Origin: Oryzomonas sp.
GTDB taxonomy: Bacteria > Desulfobacterota > Desulfuromonadia > Geobacterales > Pseudopelobacteraceae
Length of the DNA stretch: 64,000 bases
Assembly: GCA_031292255.1 (NCBI GenBank)
Contig: JARLHN010000044.1
Location: 62,001-126,000 of the forward strand
Direction: 5' to 3'
The translations under genes were made by a program, and so were the position numbers. The stretch's first letter is position 1. Each line of letters begins with the position of its first letter. The notes beneath the pieces are model-generated. The model was not told the origin of the DNA and did not search any database. It saw only the letters and a program-made list of their open reading frames with translations. Below are positions 44,630 to 53,691 of this stretch, piece after piece.

Positions 44630-45199
44630 ATGATGGTTTCAGGACAAGCGGGTCATATCGCAAAAATGGTCGCATTGATGGTGTGCTTCGTTTTGTGGGC
44701 GACTGTTGTTATTGCTGGTGTGAATGAAGATTTATTCGAAGCAGCAAAAGCGGGTAATCTAGCTGCCGTTAAAAGTTTGATTGCCAAGGGAGTTCACGTT
44801 AATGCAAAGGATAAAAACGGCGGAGTTGCGCTGATCGCCGCCTCCTTCAATGGCCACAAAGAGGTAGTGCAGGCACTGATCGATAAAGGGGCCGACGTCA
44901 ATATCAAGGTAGGCAACACTGCGTCAACCGCGCTTATGCTGGCCTCTCAGAACGGGCACCAGGAGGTCGTGCAATTGCTGATAAATAAAGGGGCCGACAT
45001 AAACGCAAAGGACAAAACAGGCAAAACTTCGTTGATTATTGCCTCTGCGTTAGGCAAAAAAGAGGTTGTGCAGGTGCTGCTGAATAAGAAGGCAGACGTA
45101 AATGCGAAGACGAATGATGGTAAAACCGCGTTAATGGTTGCATCTGAGTCTGGCCACAAAGAGGTAAGGGAAATGCTTATTAAGGCAGGAGCAAAATAA
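44630..45199 (+). CDS. Exported ankyrin-repeat protein
   Basis: ATG 44630 follows AAAGGGAGGAAAC. 189 residues: signal peptide (MVALMVCFVLWATVVIAG), then five ankyrin repeats (for example NEDLFEAAKAGNLAAVKSLIAKG, DKNGGVALIAASFNGHKEVV, GKTSLIIASALGKKEVVQVLL). The repeats are highly regular, each with a DVN.K or DINAK turn. Likely a periplasmic protein-binding scaffold. Located after tRNA-Sec, with its own terminator. 44370-44629 shows no further gene. Confidence 0.88.
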   Translation: MMVSGQAGHIAKMVALMVCFVLWATVVIAGVNEDLFEAAKAGNLAAVKSLIAKGVHVNAKDKNGGVALIAASFNGHKEVVQALIDKGADVNIKVGNTASTALMLASQNGHQEVVQLLINKGADINAKDKTGKTSLIIASALGKKEVVQVLLNKKADVNAKTNDGKTALMVASESGHKEVREMLIKAGAK

Positions 45200-45326
45200 T
45201 CACAACTATAAACTCTTCGCTTCAAACTATTCAATCTTGCCGGTGCAGGTTTGTCCGCAAGACAGGGATGGTGCTCATAATAGTATAATTTACAACTTAA
45301 TGTCTCATGATTGGCAAACTGCTGAA

Positions 45327-45380
45327 GGGTCGCGTCACCATTTTTCATTTTTGAAGAAAGGAGACGCGACCCTATTTTGT
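45327..45380 (+). terminator. Terminator after the ankyrin gene
   Basis: GGGTCGCGTC (45327-45336) and GACGCGACCC (45363-45372) form a 10-bp stem followed by TATTTTG. The loop contains CATTTTTCAT, which also occurs in the related hairpin at 48210-48246. Confidence 0.75.
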
Positions 45381-45492
45381 TTTTCCTTTTAAGGGAATAC
45401 CGAATGGGAGAGATTTGCCGGGCTGGCCGCAACACGATCATCCCATGCGAGGAAGCGGAACCATTTACAACGGCAATGTCGCCAACAGGTAT

Positions 45493-45978
45493 TTATACAT
45501 TCTTAACCAATTCGGCATATTCTCTTTTAAGCATTTCGGTATGCTCGCGATCACATTCCTTCATGGAAGCAAACAATTCACATATTTTCTCATCGGAAAA
45601 TTCGACCAGCTCAGAGGCATGAAATTCAGAGAGACGTTCCTCGATGTCGATGGCCAGCTTCAACGCATCATGAAGGGATAACGGTGAATTTTTTACCGAT
45701 ACGTTGATAGACTTTATCCTCCCCAGTATGTGTGACGCCTTATCGGCATCCGTATTTACCGCTGACATGCCCGACCCTTGCAGGCGTTGAGCCAATTTAA
45801 ATTGTGAGGAGTGATTCTCCTCTTCACGCGCCGTTTTGTGCCATAAAGCGGCGATCCGCTCATCATGCCCGAAAAGCCCCGAAAAATACCAATAAATGCC
45901 GGCACACTCCTCTTCTATCTCGGCACAGATGCGTAATACATTGAGGTCGCTTACCGGAAGCTTTTTGAAATCGGACAC
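45493..45978 (-). CDS. Ferritin-like (rubrerythrin-family) di-iron protein
   Basis: 161 residues, four-helix ferritin-like pattern with carboxylate/His ligands: EIEEECAGIYWYF, AREEENHSSQF (ExxH), IDIEERLSEFHA and CDREHTEML (ExxH-like). No C-terminal rubredoxin domain, so it is a rubrerythrin-like short form. Probable role in oxygen or peroxide detoxification or iron handling in the cytoplasm. Single gene. Confidence 0.85.
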   Translation of the reverse strand: MSDFKKLPVSDLNVLRICAEIEEECAGIYWYFSGLFGHDERIAALWHKTAREEENHSSQFKLAQRLQGSGMSAVNTDADKASHILGRIKSINVSVKNSPLSLHDALKLAIDIEERLSEFHASELVEFSDEKICELFASMKECDREHTEMLKREYAELVKNV

Positions 45979-46306
45979 CGTTTGTCACCTCTCCATAATT
46001 TTGAACATTATTACAACACCTGCCACAGCAATTGCAACAATTGTGGCAATTGGGGCAATTTTGCGGATAATTGACTAATAAGTGATGGGTGACGATGTCC
46101 TGATATTGGTGGGTAATTGGAGGTCGATTCATGGCACTGACTGACAATCAAGTATCATGGGGCAGGCTCACCGATACGCCATCATGACCGGCAAGGCGGA
46201 GCATGACACATCGGCTGAATTTAAAGGGGCGACTTCAGGAACCGGTTCGACTTATAAACTCCATTTAGCAAGAATATTTATATGTCAATCCAGCCCCCCC
46301 GGCAGT
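45979..46306. other. Intergenic region with CAATTG-type imperfect repeats
   Basis: Separates two minus-strand genes. Around 46027-46060 the strings GCAATTGCAACAATTG, GGCAATTGG and GGCAATTTTG give four degenerate copies of a CAATTG-containing unit. The minus-strand frame through it (45863-46147) would encode a Cys/Asn-rich peptide that looks like translated repeat rather than protein. No other feature seen. Confidence 0.4.
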
Positions 46307-47935
46307 CTACTTGGCCAGTTTGAACTGACCAACTATCCCCTTCAACTCCTCGGCCAGTTTTGCGAGTCCGCTTGCAGCCTCTGATGAATCCTGAGCTCCA
46401 CAGGCCGTCTGTTGCACTACCTCACTCATCTGCAGGATGTTGTTGCTGATCTCGCTGGTGGTTGCGGTCTGTTGTTCGGCGGCGGTGGCAATCTGGTTGA
46501 CCTGCATTGTTACAGCATGGATCTGGTCGAGTATTTCCTGCAGCGCCGCACCTGACCTGCCGGCCTCCTCGGTACCGGTCTCAACCTCGCGCACTCCTTC
46601 TTCCATTATGGCAACAGCGCCTTTGGTCTCGTTCTGGATGTTCCTGATCATGTCACCGATCTCTTTGGTCGCTTTCGTCGTTCGCTCGGCCAGAGCCCGC
46701 ACCTCGTCGGCAACGACCGCGAAGCCGCGCCCCTGCTCACCAGCGCGCGCCGCCTCAATGGCAGCGTTGAGCGCCAGAAGGTTGGTCTGGTCGGCGATAT
46801 CCTCGATGGTGCCGACAATCTCGCCGATCTGGTCCGAGCGAGCACCGAGACCCTCGATGGTGCGGGCCGAGGACAGGACCTTCTGGGCGATCCTCTCCAT
46901 GACCTCGACGGTCCTCTTGACCACTTCGGAACCTTCCGTGGCCACGGTATCCGCAAGCCTGGAACCTTCGGCGGCCTGGTTGCAGTTCTGGGCGATGTCG
47001 CCGGAAGTGGCGGACATTTCCTCTCCTGCGGTCGCCACGGCCCCTGACTGGGCCGCAACCTCTTCGGAGGCGGTCGCCAACTGGTCGGCTGTTGCATGAA
47101 GCTGGGCCGATGCCGTGGCTACTTGAGCAGCTGTATCCGACAAATGGATGATGATCTTACGCAAATTATCAATCATCAGTCTTGCTGATTCATTAAGCTG
47201 GCCTATTTCGTCCTTGCGATCAACCGTGACGGATACACTCAGGTCCCCATCCGCAATCTTCCGGTTGACCTGCACGGCCTGGCCAAGAGGAACGGTGATA
47301 CTCCGGGTGATAATAAAACCAATTCCTGCGGCGAGTATCAGTGAAACCGCAAGCGCGATAATCATCTCCAGCTCTACAGCCTTATGGGTCTTTTCAATCT
47401 CATTTGCGGCTTCAGCGATCCTCTTACCCTGTAAGTTTGTCAATTTCGCCACAGACTCGAAATAATCCTTCTGCAGCGGCCGGAGTTTCTTGACCAACGC
47501 CTCTCCAGCTTCAGCTCTCTTGCCCAATCCGATCAAGTCGATAATTTCTTTCTGCACCACGGCATAGGCGGCACGGCGATCCTTAATTTCCTGAAGTATC
47601 CGTTTACCTTCACCGGTTTTTATGGTTTTGTCGAGTTTTCCCAGGATGTTAGTGATTTCTTTGCGTTCCGCAGCAACTCTATCGAGCTCTTTTTTAACCT
47701 CAGTGGCGTCATTAAGGATTATTCCGTTTCTCATTGCGCGGGCGACAACATTTATCCTGTTGTTTACATCATTCAGAATGACCGTCTTAGGCCATTTGTC
47801 ATTGGTAATATCCTCGACTTTTTTGTTCATTTTCGTGAAGCTGGTCAAGGCGATCACGGCGATCACGATCATGAAGAAGAGCATTACCAAAAATCCGATT
47901 GCGAGACGGGTCCCGATTTTTATGTTCGATAACAT
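46307..47935 (-). CDS. Methyl-accepting chemotaxis protein
   Basis: 542 residues: N-terminal membrane helix (LAIGFLVMLFFMIVIAVIAL), four-helix-bundle periplasmic sensor (4HB_MCP type, about 30-185), second membrane helix (MIIALAVSLILAAGIGFIIT), HAMP domain (RSITVPLGQAVQVNRKIADGDL), and the cytoplasmic signalling domain with the hairpin tip EIVGTIEDIADQTNLLALNAAIEAARAGE...GFAVVADEVR. No C-terminal NWETF pentapeptide. Probably signals to a CheA outside the window. The ligand is unknown. Confidence 0.95.
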   Translation of the reverse strand: MLSNIKIGTRLAIGFLVMLFFMIVIAVIALTSFTKMNKKVEDITNDKWPKTVILNDVNNRINVVARAMRNGIILNDATEVKKELDRVAAERKEITNILGKLDKTIKTGEGKRILQEIKDRRAAYAVVQKEIIDLIGLGKRAEAGEALVKKLRPLQKDYFESVAKLTNLQGKRIAEAANEIEKTHKAVELEMIIALAVSLILAAGIGFIITRSITVPLGQAVQVNRKIADGDLSVSVTVDRKDEIGQLNESARLMIDNLRKIIIHLSDTAAQVATASAQLHATADQLATASEEVAAQSGAVATAGEEMSATSGDIAQNCNQAAEGSRLADTVATEGSEVVKRTVEVMERIAQKVLSSARTIEGLGARSDQIGEIVGTIEDIADQTNLLALNAAIEAARAGEQGRGFAVVADEVRALAERTTKATKEIGDMIRNIQNETKGAVAIMEEGVREVETGTEEAGRSGAALQEILDQIHAVTMQVNQIATAAEQQTATTSEISNNILQMSEVVQQTACGAQDSSEAASGLAKLAEELKGIVGQFKLAK

Positions 47936-47950
47936 GACTAAGTTCCTCCG

Positions 47951-47965
47951 TCACCTTTAAGGTGA
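47951..47965. promoter_or_regulatory. Palindrome in the chemoreceptor leader
   Basis: TCACCTT-T-AAGGTGA (47951-47965), a perfect 7-bp inverted repeat directly upstream of the ribosome site of the chemoreceptor gene. Could be an operator or a leader hairpin that hides the ribosome site. Function not known. Confidence 0.4.
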
Positions 47966-48209
47966 TATCATACGAGTATTTAAGGATAAACAATCAAATT
48001 GCTGACATTGCCCCATAAGACTGCCCAGCATCAGGGGAACAGCTGGATAGTTTATCATATTTCGACAAAATGATCTAACGTTTTTCCAATAATTCAGCAT
48101 TTGGATGTGGTTTTGATTACATATTTCTCTGTTGTAACAATACGCTAAGATGGTGATCGAAGAATGATCCACCAGGGGTGATCCAATATCCGAGCCAAGG
48201 CTGGTCTTC

Positions 48210-48246
48210 GCGTCTCCATTTTTCATATTACGCAGAATGGAGACGC
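48210..48246. repeat. Hairpin related to the 45327 terminator
   Basis: GCGTCTCCATT (48210-48220) and AATGGAGACGC (48236-48246), 11-bp stem, with CATTTTTCAT in the loop region, as at 45327-45372. It ends the methyltransferase transcript on the minus strand; the shared loop suggests a repeated palindrome family. No T run of note. The rest of 47966-48289 holds no gene. Confidence 0.6.
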
Positions 48247-48289
48247 GACCATATCCATGTTTTCATGGATGTACCCAGCTGGCCTAAAA

Positions 48290-49108
48290 CTACTTCTTCC
48301 GGCAGACTATTACCATTTTATTCTGGAGACAAGATGTCCGTTTACTAACAACCGAAAAACCTAATTTATCCATGAGCCACAGTATCTGTCGAAGGGTGAA
48401 TATATGCTTGTGGCGAAAAGGTCGGGGAGAATAGATGGATTCGAGAAAAAGGGGATTCGATCCGTTACTTGATCTATAAGACCATTCGCTAATCCGGTAG
48501 AAAAGGGCATCCCGGCGGGGAGTGTCGAGAAAAAGCCAGCCTCCGGGTTTCATAACATTATAAGCATATTGCAGTGTTTCAACGGGGAAATTTACATGTT
48601 CAACAACGTCCCACAGAGTAACAACATCAAAGAAATTTACGTAACCCTTCTGCCAATGTTCAGAATCTATCGTCTCAGCGGCCAATGCTTTATCGAATTT
48701 TCTTTTGGAAAATTCCCGAAAAATCAATTGCGGTTCGATTCCATGCACAAATGCCCCTGCTTCGGCAAGTAGGTGCGAATACAAACCCGTTCCAGCGCCG
48801 ATATCCAAGCAGTACGCCCCGGTTAACGATAAATGGCGTTTAACAAGGAACAGATTTTTCCGGAGTTGTTTTTCATTGGCAGGGAGCCTTCCTTCAATAT
48901 AGTTCCACGATTCCTGATCGAGTGGCTTTGCGGCATCGACATGCAGATCAGGCGATAAGTTGTCCAATTGATTAATGAAATGAAAACCGCACTCATTGCA
49001 AGCATATATTGTAGTCTTTTTCAGTAGATACTTAGGGCTGGCAGCATAGGCTGCGCACAATTTACATTGGCTGAAATCGTACTTGTCAGCTTGTTTACTA
49101 GAGGTCAT
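48290..49108 (-). CDS. Class I SAM-dependent methyltransferase with N-terminal zinc ribbon
   Basis: 272 residues. Two CxxC-type pairs (CKLCAAY and YACNECGFHF) mark an N-terminal zinc ribbon; SAM motif I is CLDIGAGTGLYSHLLAEAG, post-I is GIEPQ, motif II DVVTLWDVVEHVNFP and motif III NVMKPGGWLFLDTP. The layout (zinc ribbon, then methyltransferase) is shared by many proteins linked to sugar or secondary-metabolite modification. No partner genes here. Substrate unknown. Confidence 0.87.
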   Translation of the reverse strand: MTSSKQADKYDFSQCKLCAAYAASPKYLLKKTTIYACNECGFHFINQLDNLSPDLHVDAAKPLDQESWNYIEGRLPANEKQLRKNLFLVKRHLSLTGAYCLDIGAGTGLYSHLLAEAGAFVHGIEPQLIFREFSKRKFDKALAAETIDSEHWQKGYVNFFDVVTLWDVVEHVNFPVETLQYAYNVMKPGGWLFLDTPRRDALFYRISEWSYRSSNGSNPLFLESIYSPRPFRHKHIFTLRQILWLMDKLGFSVVSKRTSCLQNKMVIVCRKK

Positions 49109-49188
49109 TTCCCTTTTCTTTCCTGCTCGATTCCGGCAGAGACGCTCAAATCGAGCGAGGTCACTGTAAATGCATATTTAAAAACCAG

Positions 49189-51969
49189 TTACTTTTGATA
49201 TTCAAACCCATCCATTACCTCACGCACTTTAGCCGTTAAATCAGGCAGTGTGAATGGTTTTTGGATAAAATGCACCCCTTCATCCAGCACTCCATGATGT
49301 GCAATGGCATCTGCGGTATACCCGGACATGAATATACACTTCATGCCGGGATGGGTGGATAAGAGATTTTTTGCCAGATCGCTTCCGTTCATCTCGGGCA
49401 TTATCACGTCTGTCAAGATCAGATGAATCTCGCCTGCATGCTCATTTGCCAACCTGATCGCCTCATGTGGGGTGTCTGCTGTCAGAACCGTGAAACCTTG
49501 CGTTTCCAGCATTATGGAAGTCATTTTCAAGATGGACGGTTCATCTTCAACCAAAAGGATGGTCTCGTGACCTCTCTGGAGGGGTGCATTTGCATCTTCG
49601 GATAAAGATTGGGATCCAGGCTCATAAAGACGCGGTAGATAGATCGAAAAGGTCGTACCCTGCCCCAGTTCGCTATAAACGTTGATAAACCCCTTATTCT
49701 GCTTGACGATACCAAAGACCGTGGCAAGCCCGAGCCCTGTGCCTTTTCCCAACTCCTTGGTCGTATAGAATGGCTCGAAGATATGGGACAAGGTTTCCTT
49801 GTCCATACCGCAACCGGTATCGCTGACGCTAAGCTTGACAAACTCGCCAGGAACGGCATCGAGATGATCCTGGCAGTAGTAGGTGTCCACTGTGCAGTTT
49901 TGCGTGCTGATAATTATCTTGCCATTGCTGCCGATGGCGTCTCTGGCGTTGACGCACAGGTTGGCGAGTATCTGATCGATTTGCGCCGGATCCATCTTCA
50001 ACTGCCAGAGATTTGCTTGAGCCTGTGAAGTAAGATTTATGTCTTCGCCAATGAGCCGCTTCAGCATTTTGAGCATTGCACTTATCGTCTCATTAAGGTT
50101 AATCGTTTGCGGCGATATGGTCTGTTTTCGAGCAAAAGCCAACAGCTGATGAATAAGTTGAGCGGAGCGTTCCGATGCCTTGATAATTTCTTCGAAAAAA
50201 TGAGAAAAAGCAGATGCAGGTTCCGCTCTATTGAAACCTAAAGTTGCATAACCACTCATAATAGTTAACATATTATTGAAGTCATGGGCTACTCCCCCGG
50301 CGAGCTGACCAATAGCCTCCATTTTTTGTGCCTGGTGGAGTTGCCCCATGGTTTTCTTTTGTTCAGTAATGTCCAGAATCACTACCAGAACACCGATAAT
50401 TTCCCCTTTACCATTCCGAAGCGGAGCATCTGTCTGGACAACCCAACCGCTACAGCCGGTTTCAGGAATGTTGAAATGGAACTCACGGGGTTCGATCTTC
50501 TCGTCTTTAAGTGCCCTTTTGAGATCTTCGCCCGCCCCGCTCTCCACCATAAACGGAAACAGATCAAAGGGTGTTAAACCGAACAGGGAAGAAGCTTTCA
50601 GTCCGGTGAGTTTTTCCATAAAAGGGTTGAAAAGTTGAATGCGCAGATCACGATCGTAAACAACTATTCCTTCCTGGGCGCTGTTTATAATGTTTTTGCT
50701 GAAGAAGAGAGCGTTATTCAGATCCTCCTCGGCTTGTTTGCGTTCGCTTATGTCGCGCATGATCCCCACCGCATGCCATGCACCGTTCTGTAAGGTCACC
50801 GATAAAGACAAGTCTACCGCAATCTCCTGCCCATCTTTTCTTTTGACCAATAATTCAAGTGTCTTACTCAGCCCATTGCCGGGACCGGTGCTTTGGAACT
50901 CCGGAAGCGCCGTTCGATAGGCGGCTTGATAGCGTTCGGGAACCAGCAGGTTAAGAAGGTCTTTCCCGATTGCTTCTTCGGGGCAATAGCCAAAAATCCG
51001 CTCTGCGGCGAGATTCCAATACGATATGATGCCGTGAGAATCCATCCTGATGATAGCATCGCGAGCTGAATCGGTAATACTGCGCAACCGTTCCTCGCTT
51101 TCACGCAATTCCCGGGTTCGGTCCTCTACCTGCCTCTGAACGGAGTCGCGCGACTCTATCAATGATTGCTCCGACTGTTTAAGTTCCCTGAACAGAGTGA
51201 TGAAGGGTTCTCTAACGCCGGAGACGAACAAGGCGCGGTATATGAAGTAATAGGCAGCAACTTTTAATAGATGTCCCGCCATGTTGGCGAAGTCATACAC
51301 GCCTATGTAGGAGGTAAAGGCAAATTCCGAGCAGATCGTGCACAGGGAAGATGCAATGATTAAGCGATATATCGTCTCGGTGAAATATGAGCGTATGCGG
51401 CGTAACATATAAAATGACGTAATAACAATGGCAATGATCAGGTACTCACTCAATATCTTGAAGCCGGTTAGACCTGTCCCCTCCCGGTAGCATTCCGGGA
51501 AATATCCGTTGAATGCAGCCCAGCCAAGCAGCAAGGCGATTGATCCATACGTTGCCAGAACGATACGAATGTTCAGTTTCTTTTTGTACAAGATTGGCGC
51601 GGCGAGCAAGCTGAGCGCCTGGAGGTAACGTGCGGCTATCCAGAGCTGTGTTGGCAGGTTGGTGTCGTAGCCTGTGACTAAATTCATACCCTTGAACGTC
51701 AATGCATGTGCCAGATCCAAGCAGGCGGCGGCGGAATAACCGGCACCGATGATCGTCAGGAAAGCGCTTTCCTGTATTTCTCTGGTATTCCATACAAGGA
51801 TCAGTATGGTGAATGCAATGATGACACTGAACAATTCAACCAGTAAATGAAAGAGAAGATAGCTGTACGTGCTGGTGATGACGAGCATGATTATTACGCC
51901 AAGTGCGATCGCCACCCACGGGAGACTGGGTATGGAATTTTCGGTCTTTTGGGGGACAACGGTGTCCAT
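49189..51969 (-). CDS. MASE3 hybrid histidine kinase (MASE3-PAS-PAS-HisKA-HATPase-REC)
   Basis: 926 residues. MASE3 membrane sensor of about seven helices (residues 15-255, YSYLLFHLLVELFSVIIAF...ACLDLAHALTFKGM), coiled linker, PAS1 (ITDSARDAIIRMDSHGIISY), PAS2 (IINSAQEGIVVYDRDLRI), HisKA with H in GGVAHDFNNMLTIM, HATPase (NLCVNARDAI, DTGCGMD, GKGTGLGLATVFGIV) and a C-terminal REC (ILLVEDEPSI, LILTDVIMPEMNGSD, FIQKPFTLPD). It resembles the 10291 kinase in its C-terminal half. The ligand is unknown; MASE3 is a membrane sensor of undetermined stimulus. Confidence 0.93.
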   Translation of the reverse strand: MDTVVPQKTENSIPSLPWVAIALGVIIMLVITSTYSYLLFHLLVELFSVIIAFTILILVWNTREIQESAFLTIIGAGYSAAACLDLAHALTFKGMNLVTGYDTNLPTQLWIAARYLQALSLLAAPILYKKKLNIRIVLATYGSIALLLGWAAFNGYFPECYREGTGLTGFKILSEYLIIAIVITSFYMLRRIRSYFTETIYRLIIASSLCTICSEFAFTSYIGVYDFANMAGHLLKVAAYYFIYRALFVSGVREPFITLFRELKQSEQSLIESRDSVQRQVEDRTRELRESEERLRSITDSARDAIIRMDSHGIISYWNLAAERIFGYCPEEAIGKDLLNLLVPERYQAAYRTALPEFQSTGPGNGLSKTLELLVKRKDGQEIAVDLSLSVTLQNGAWHAVGIMRDISERKQAEEDLNNALFFSKNIINSAQEGIVVYDRDLRIQLFNPFMEKLTGLKASSLFGLTPFDLFPFMVESGAGEDLKRALKDEKIEPREFHFNIPETGCSGWVVQTDAPLRNGKGEIIGVLVVILDITEQKKTMGQLHQAQKMEAIGQLAGGVAHDFNNMLTIMSGYATLGFNRAEPASAFSHFFEEIIKASERSAQLIHQLLAFARKQTISPQTINLNETISAMLKMLKRLIGEDINLTSQAQANLWQLKMDPAQIDQILANLCVNARDAIGSNGKIIISTQNCTVDTYYCQDHLDAVPGEFVKLSVSDTGCGMDKETLSHIFEPFYTTKELGKGTGLGLATVFGIVKQNKGFINVYSELGQGTTFSIYLPRLYEPGSQSLSEDANAPLQRGHETILLVEDEPSILKMTSIMLETQGFTVLTADTPHEAIRLANEHAGEIHLILTDVIMPEMNGSDLAKNLLSTHPGMKCIFMSGYTADAIAHHGVLDEGVHFIQKPFTLPDLTAKVREVMDGFEYQK

Positions 51970-52261
51970 GGAGTCTCCAAGAATACGGAATTGATTCCGT
52001 GCGGACTACCAATCCATGACGGGCATTGTCTACCATTTTGAAATATTTTACAATGCCGGATAAAGGAATTTTAACACGCCCGCACCACGGGGAAAACCTC
52101 AGATTCTTCATGATCTTGCAGAGCGACATGTTTGGGATGCGAGGGTATTTGCCGGGTATGTGAACCATCGGCAGGGTATTGGGTCTATGGCAATACGGGC
52201 ACTATGTGGCCCCACCCAGTTGGCGTCCTGATGGAATCGAAAATATTGCCGTGAAAGCATA

Positions 52262-52290
52262 ACAAAAGGGGCCGCTGTCTGCGACCCCTT
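52262..52290 (-). terminator. Terminator of the 52331-52552 gene
   Basis: AAGGGGCCGC (52266-52275) and GCGACCCCTT (52281-52290), one mismatch, with TTTTG following on the minus strand. Forty bases after the stop of the small membrane protein gene. 51970-52261 shows no gene. Confidence 0.65.
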
Positions 52291-52330
52291 CACCAAACTC
52301 GCTGCTGCATTGTCACCTCCCTGGTTGTTG

Positions 52331-52552
52331 TCAGGCTTTGTGCCCTTTCAGTTCGTCTTTGACGATTCCCGTTATCCCTTTTGCCATTCCAAACATGAGC
52401 AGGACGGCCGGCATGACCTGTGCGATGACGATCAGTGCACAGAAGCCAAGGAAGATCCAGACGAAGAGTCCGCTGTCATCGACGCGTGGAGTAGAAGCTG
52501 CAAATGCCGTTGCAGGGGCGATGGTTCCGATAATGGTGGCTAGAGTTTTCAT
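52331..52552 (-). CDS. Small membrane protein, 73 aa, behind a sigma-54 promoter
   Basis: ATG 52552 follows AAAAAGGAGGACGCC. The product has an N-terminal hydrophobic stretch that could be a signal (ATIIGTIAPATAFAAS) and one strong membrane helix (GLFVWIFLGFCALIVIAQVMPAVLLMFGM), then a short basic tail (VKDELKGHKA). No family recognised. A good RpoN promoter lies 50 bases upstream, so expression probably responds to a specific activator. It faces away from the small protein gene at 53127. Confidence 0.7.
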   Translation of the reverse strand: MKTLATIIGTIAPATAFAASTPRVDDSGLFVWIFLGFCALIVIAQVMPAVLLMFGMAKGITGIVKDELKGHKA

Positions 52553-52602
52553 GGCGTCCTCCTTTTTATTTGGTGATTCGTTGATCTCTTGACCATATAA
52601 AA

Positions 52603-52619
52603 AGCATCGAACGTGCCAA
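52603..52619 (-). promoter_or_regulatory. Sigma-54 promoter of the small membrane protein
   Basis: On the minus strand TTTGGCACG-TTCGA-TGCTT: the -24 GG (complement of 52616-52617) and -12 GC (complement of 52604-52605) are ten bases apart; TTGGCACG matches the -24 consensus fully. Predicted start near 52592. The -12 element reads ATGC rather than TTGC. Confidence 0.7.
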
Positions 52620-53126
52620 AGCTGATTGAATATTTTTTATGTTAACGTATCCTACTGAATAATAGTGTTTTTAAATTTGACGGCCGGAGACGGCTGACTG
52701 CTGTTTGTTGGGAAAACTGCACAGACCGTATAGGAACTTAATACACCCGTATTGGCCTCAAATATCGTAACAGACTGTAATAATGTCAGTTTAATGTTTT
52801 ATACGTATTAGTGAGGTGTATATTTTTCGGAACTATAACCAACTTGTGATATTACCACCCCCGGCCCTTTAGGCCCCAGAGGGTCAGGAAGGAGTTGAGG
52901 ATTTTTCTGCGAAAGGAGCGACCGGGAGAACGAGCAATGGTGCAACTAAGTGATCTACCCGCTCTATGTTTCCGAACCAATCCATAACATTAAAAACAAA
53001 ACCGGGACCCCATGATCGTCAACCCGTTTTTTTGCCATATTCGGGGTGCGGGATTCAGAAAAATAATGTATGCTCGAACCTAAATTCTACGCGTTTCCCT
53101 GGATTTTCCGGGGTAAGGAGGCAGGT
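52620..53126. other. Divergent regulatory region, about 500 bases, no gene seen
   Basis: Lies between two divergently transcribed small membrane proteins. It is AT-rich on the left (52620-52850) and contains a GC-rich segment near 52853-52905 (CCGGCCCTTTAGGCCC and AGAGGGTCAGGAAGGAG) that may be an RNA leader. I find no known riboswitch in it. Upstream activator sites for the sigma-54 promoter probably fall here. Confidence 0.4.
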
Positions 53127-53378
53127 ATGCACCTGATTGAAATGATATGGAACGGCCTCGGCGGCGTTGGTCCCGGACCAATGGTACTGAAAATCTGCTT
53201 CATGCTCTTTCTTGTGGTTTTGTTCTGGATTAGCTGCGAGTTTGCCAAACACATCATCACTGTCGGCTCCGGATTGTTAACGGATGCCATGCGCTATCTT
53301 GCCGTTGTAGTAAGGGGGTGGCCGGTAGGATCGGAAGGTGAACGCTCTGAAGGAAAGGAACCAGGCAATAGCTTTTGA
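53127..53378 (+). CDS. Small membrane protein, 83 aa
   Basis: ATG 53127 follows GGTAAGGAGGCAGGT, which decides the start over an upstream ATG at 53070. One long hydrophobic helix (MVLKICFMLFLVVLFWISCEFA), then a second amphipathic one and a charged tail (GSEGERSEGKEPGN). No family recognised. It sits 5' of the cytochrome c7 gene by 313 bases, on the same strand; functional linkage is not shown. Confidence 0.65.
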   Translation: MHLIEMIWNGLGGVGPGPMVLKICFMLFLVVLFWISCEFAKHIITVGSGLLTDAMRYLAVVVRGWPVGSEGERSEGKEPGNSF

Positions 53379-53691
53379 ATACCGGCGACACGTGCCGTCA
53401 CGTTCTTTTCATTATGATCCCTCGGCGACTCATTTGTTGCCTGACCACGTATTATCCCCCATTCCTCTGCCGCTCCCGCTCCTGTCTGCGGACCCGAGTC
53501 ATCCGCTCCCGCCGGCCGCCATCCTGCAGAACATGGCGCCGGCCGGCGAAATATGTTCCACGAACAGGGATATCCCCTTGCAGATGGAGTGAAAATTAAG
53601 TATATGTGAAAAAGGCAGGGGGCCAACCGTCCGCTGCCTGTTAAGCTGCGGTTCGCGCGGCACCCCAAAAAACCATGAAGGAGTCTACACC
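53379..53691. other. Leader region of the cytochrome c7 gene
   Basis: No gene supported; the plus-strand frame 53338-53592 is Pro-rich and has no ribosome site. A small stem AGGCAG (53613-53618)/CTGCCT (53634-53639) lies 55 bases before the cytochrome start, in the likely leader. No clear promoter seen. Confidence 0.4.

Noticed and set aside
45863-46147. Cys/Asn-rich small protein on the minus strand
   Set aside because: Its Cys run is a translation of the CAATTG-containing repeats; it overlaps the ferritin-like gene start and has no ribosome site.
53338-53592. Pro-rich 84-codon frame before cytochrome c7
   Set aside because: Overlaps the end of the small membrane protein gene, lacks a ribosome site and has low-complexity composition.
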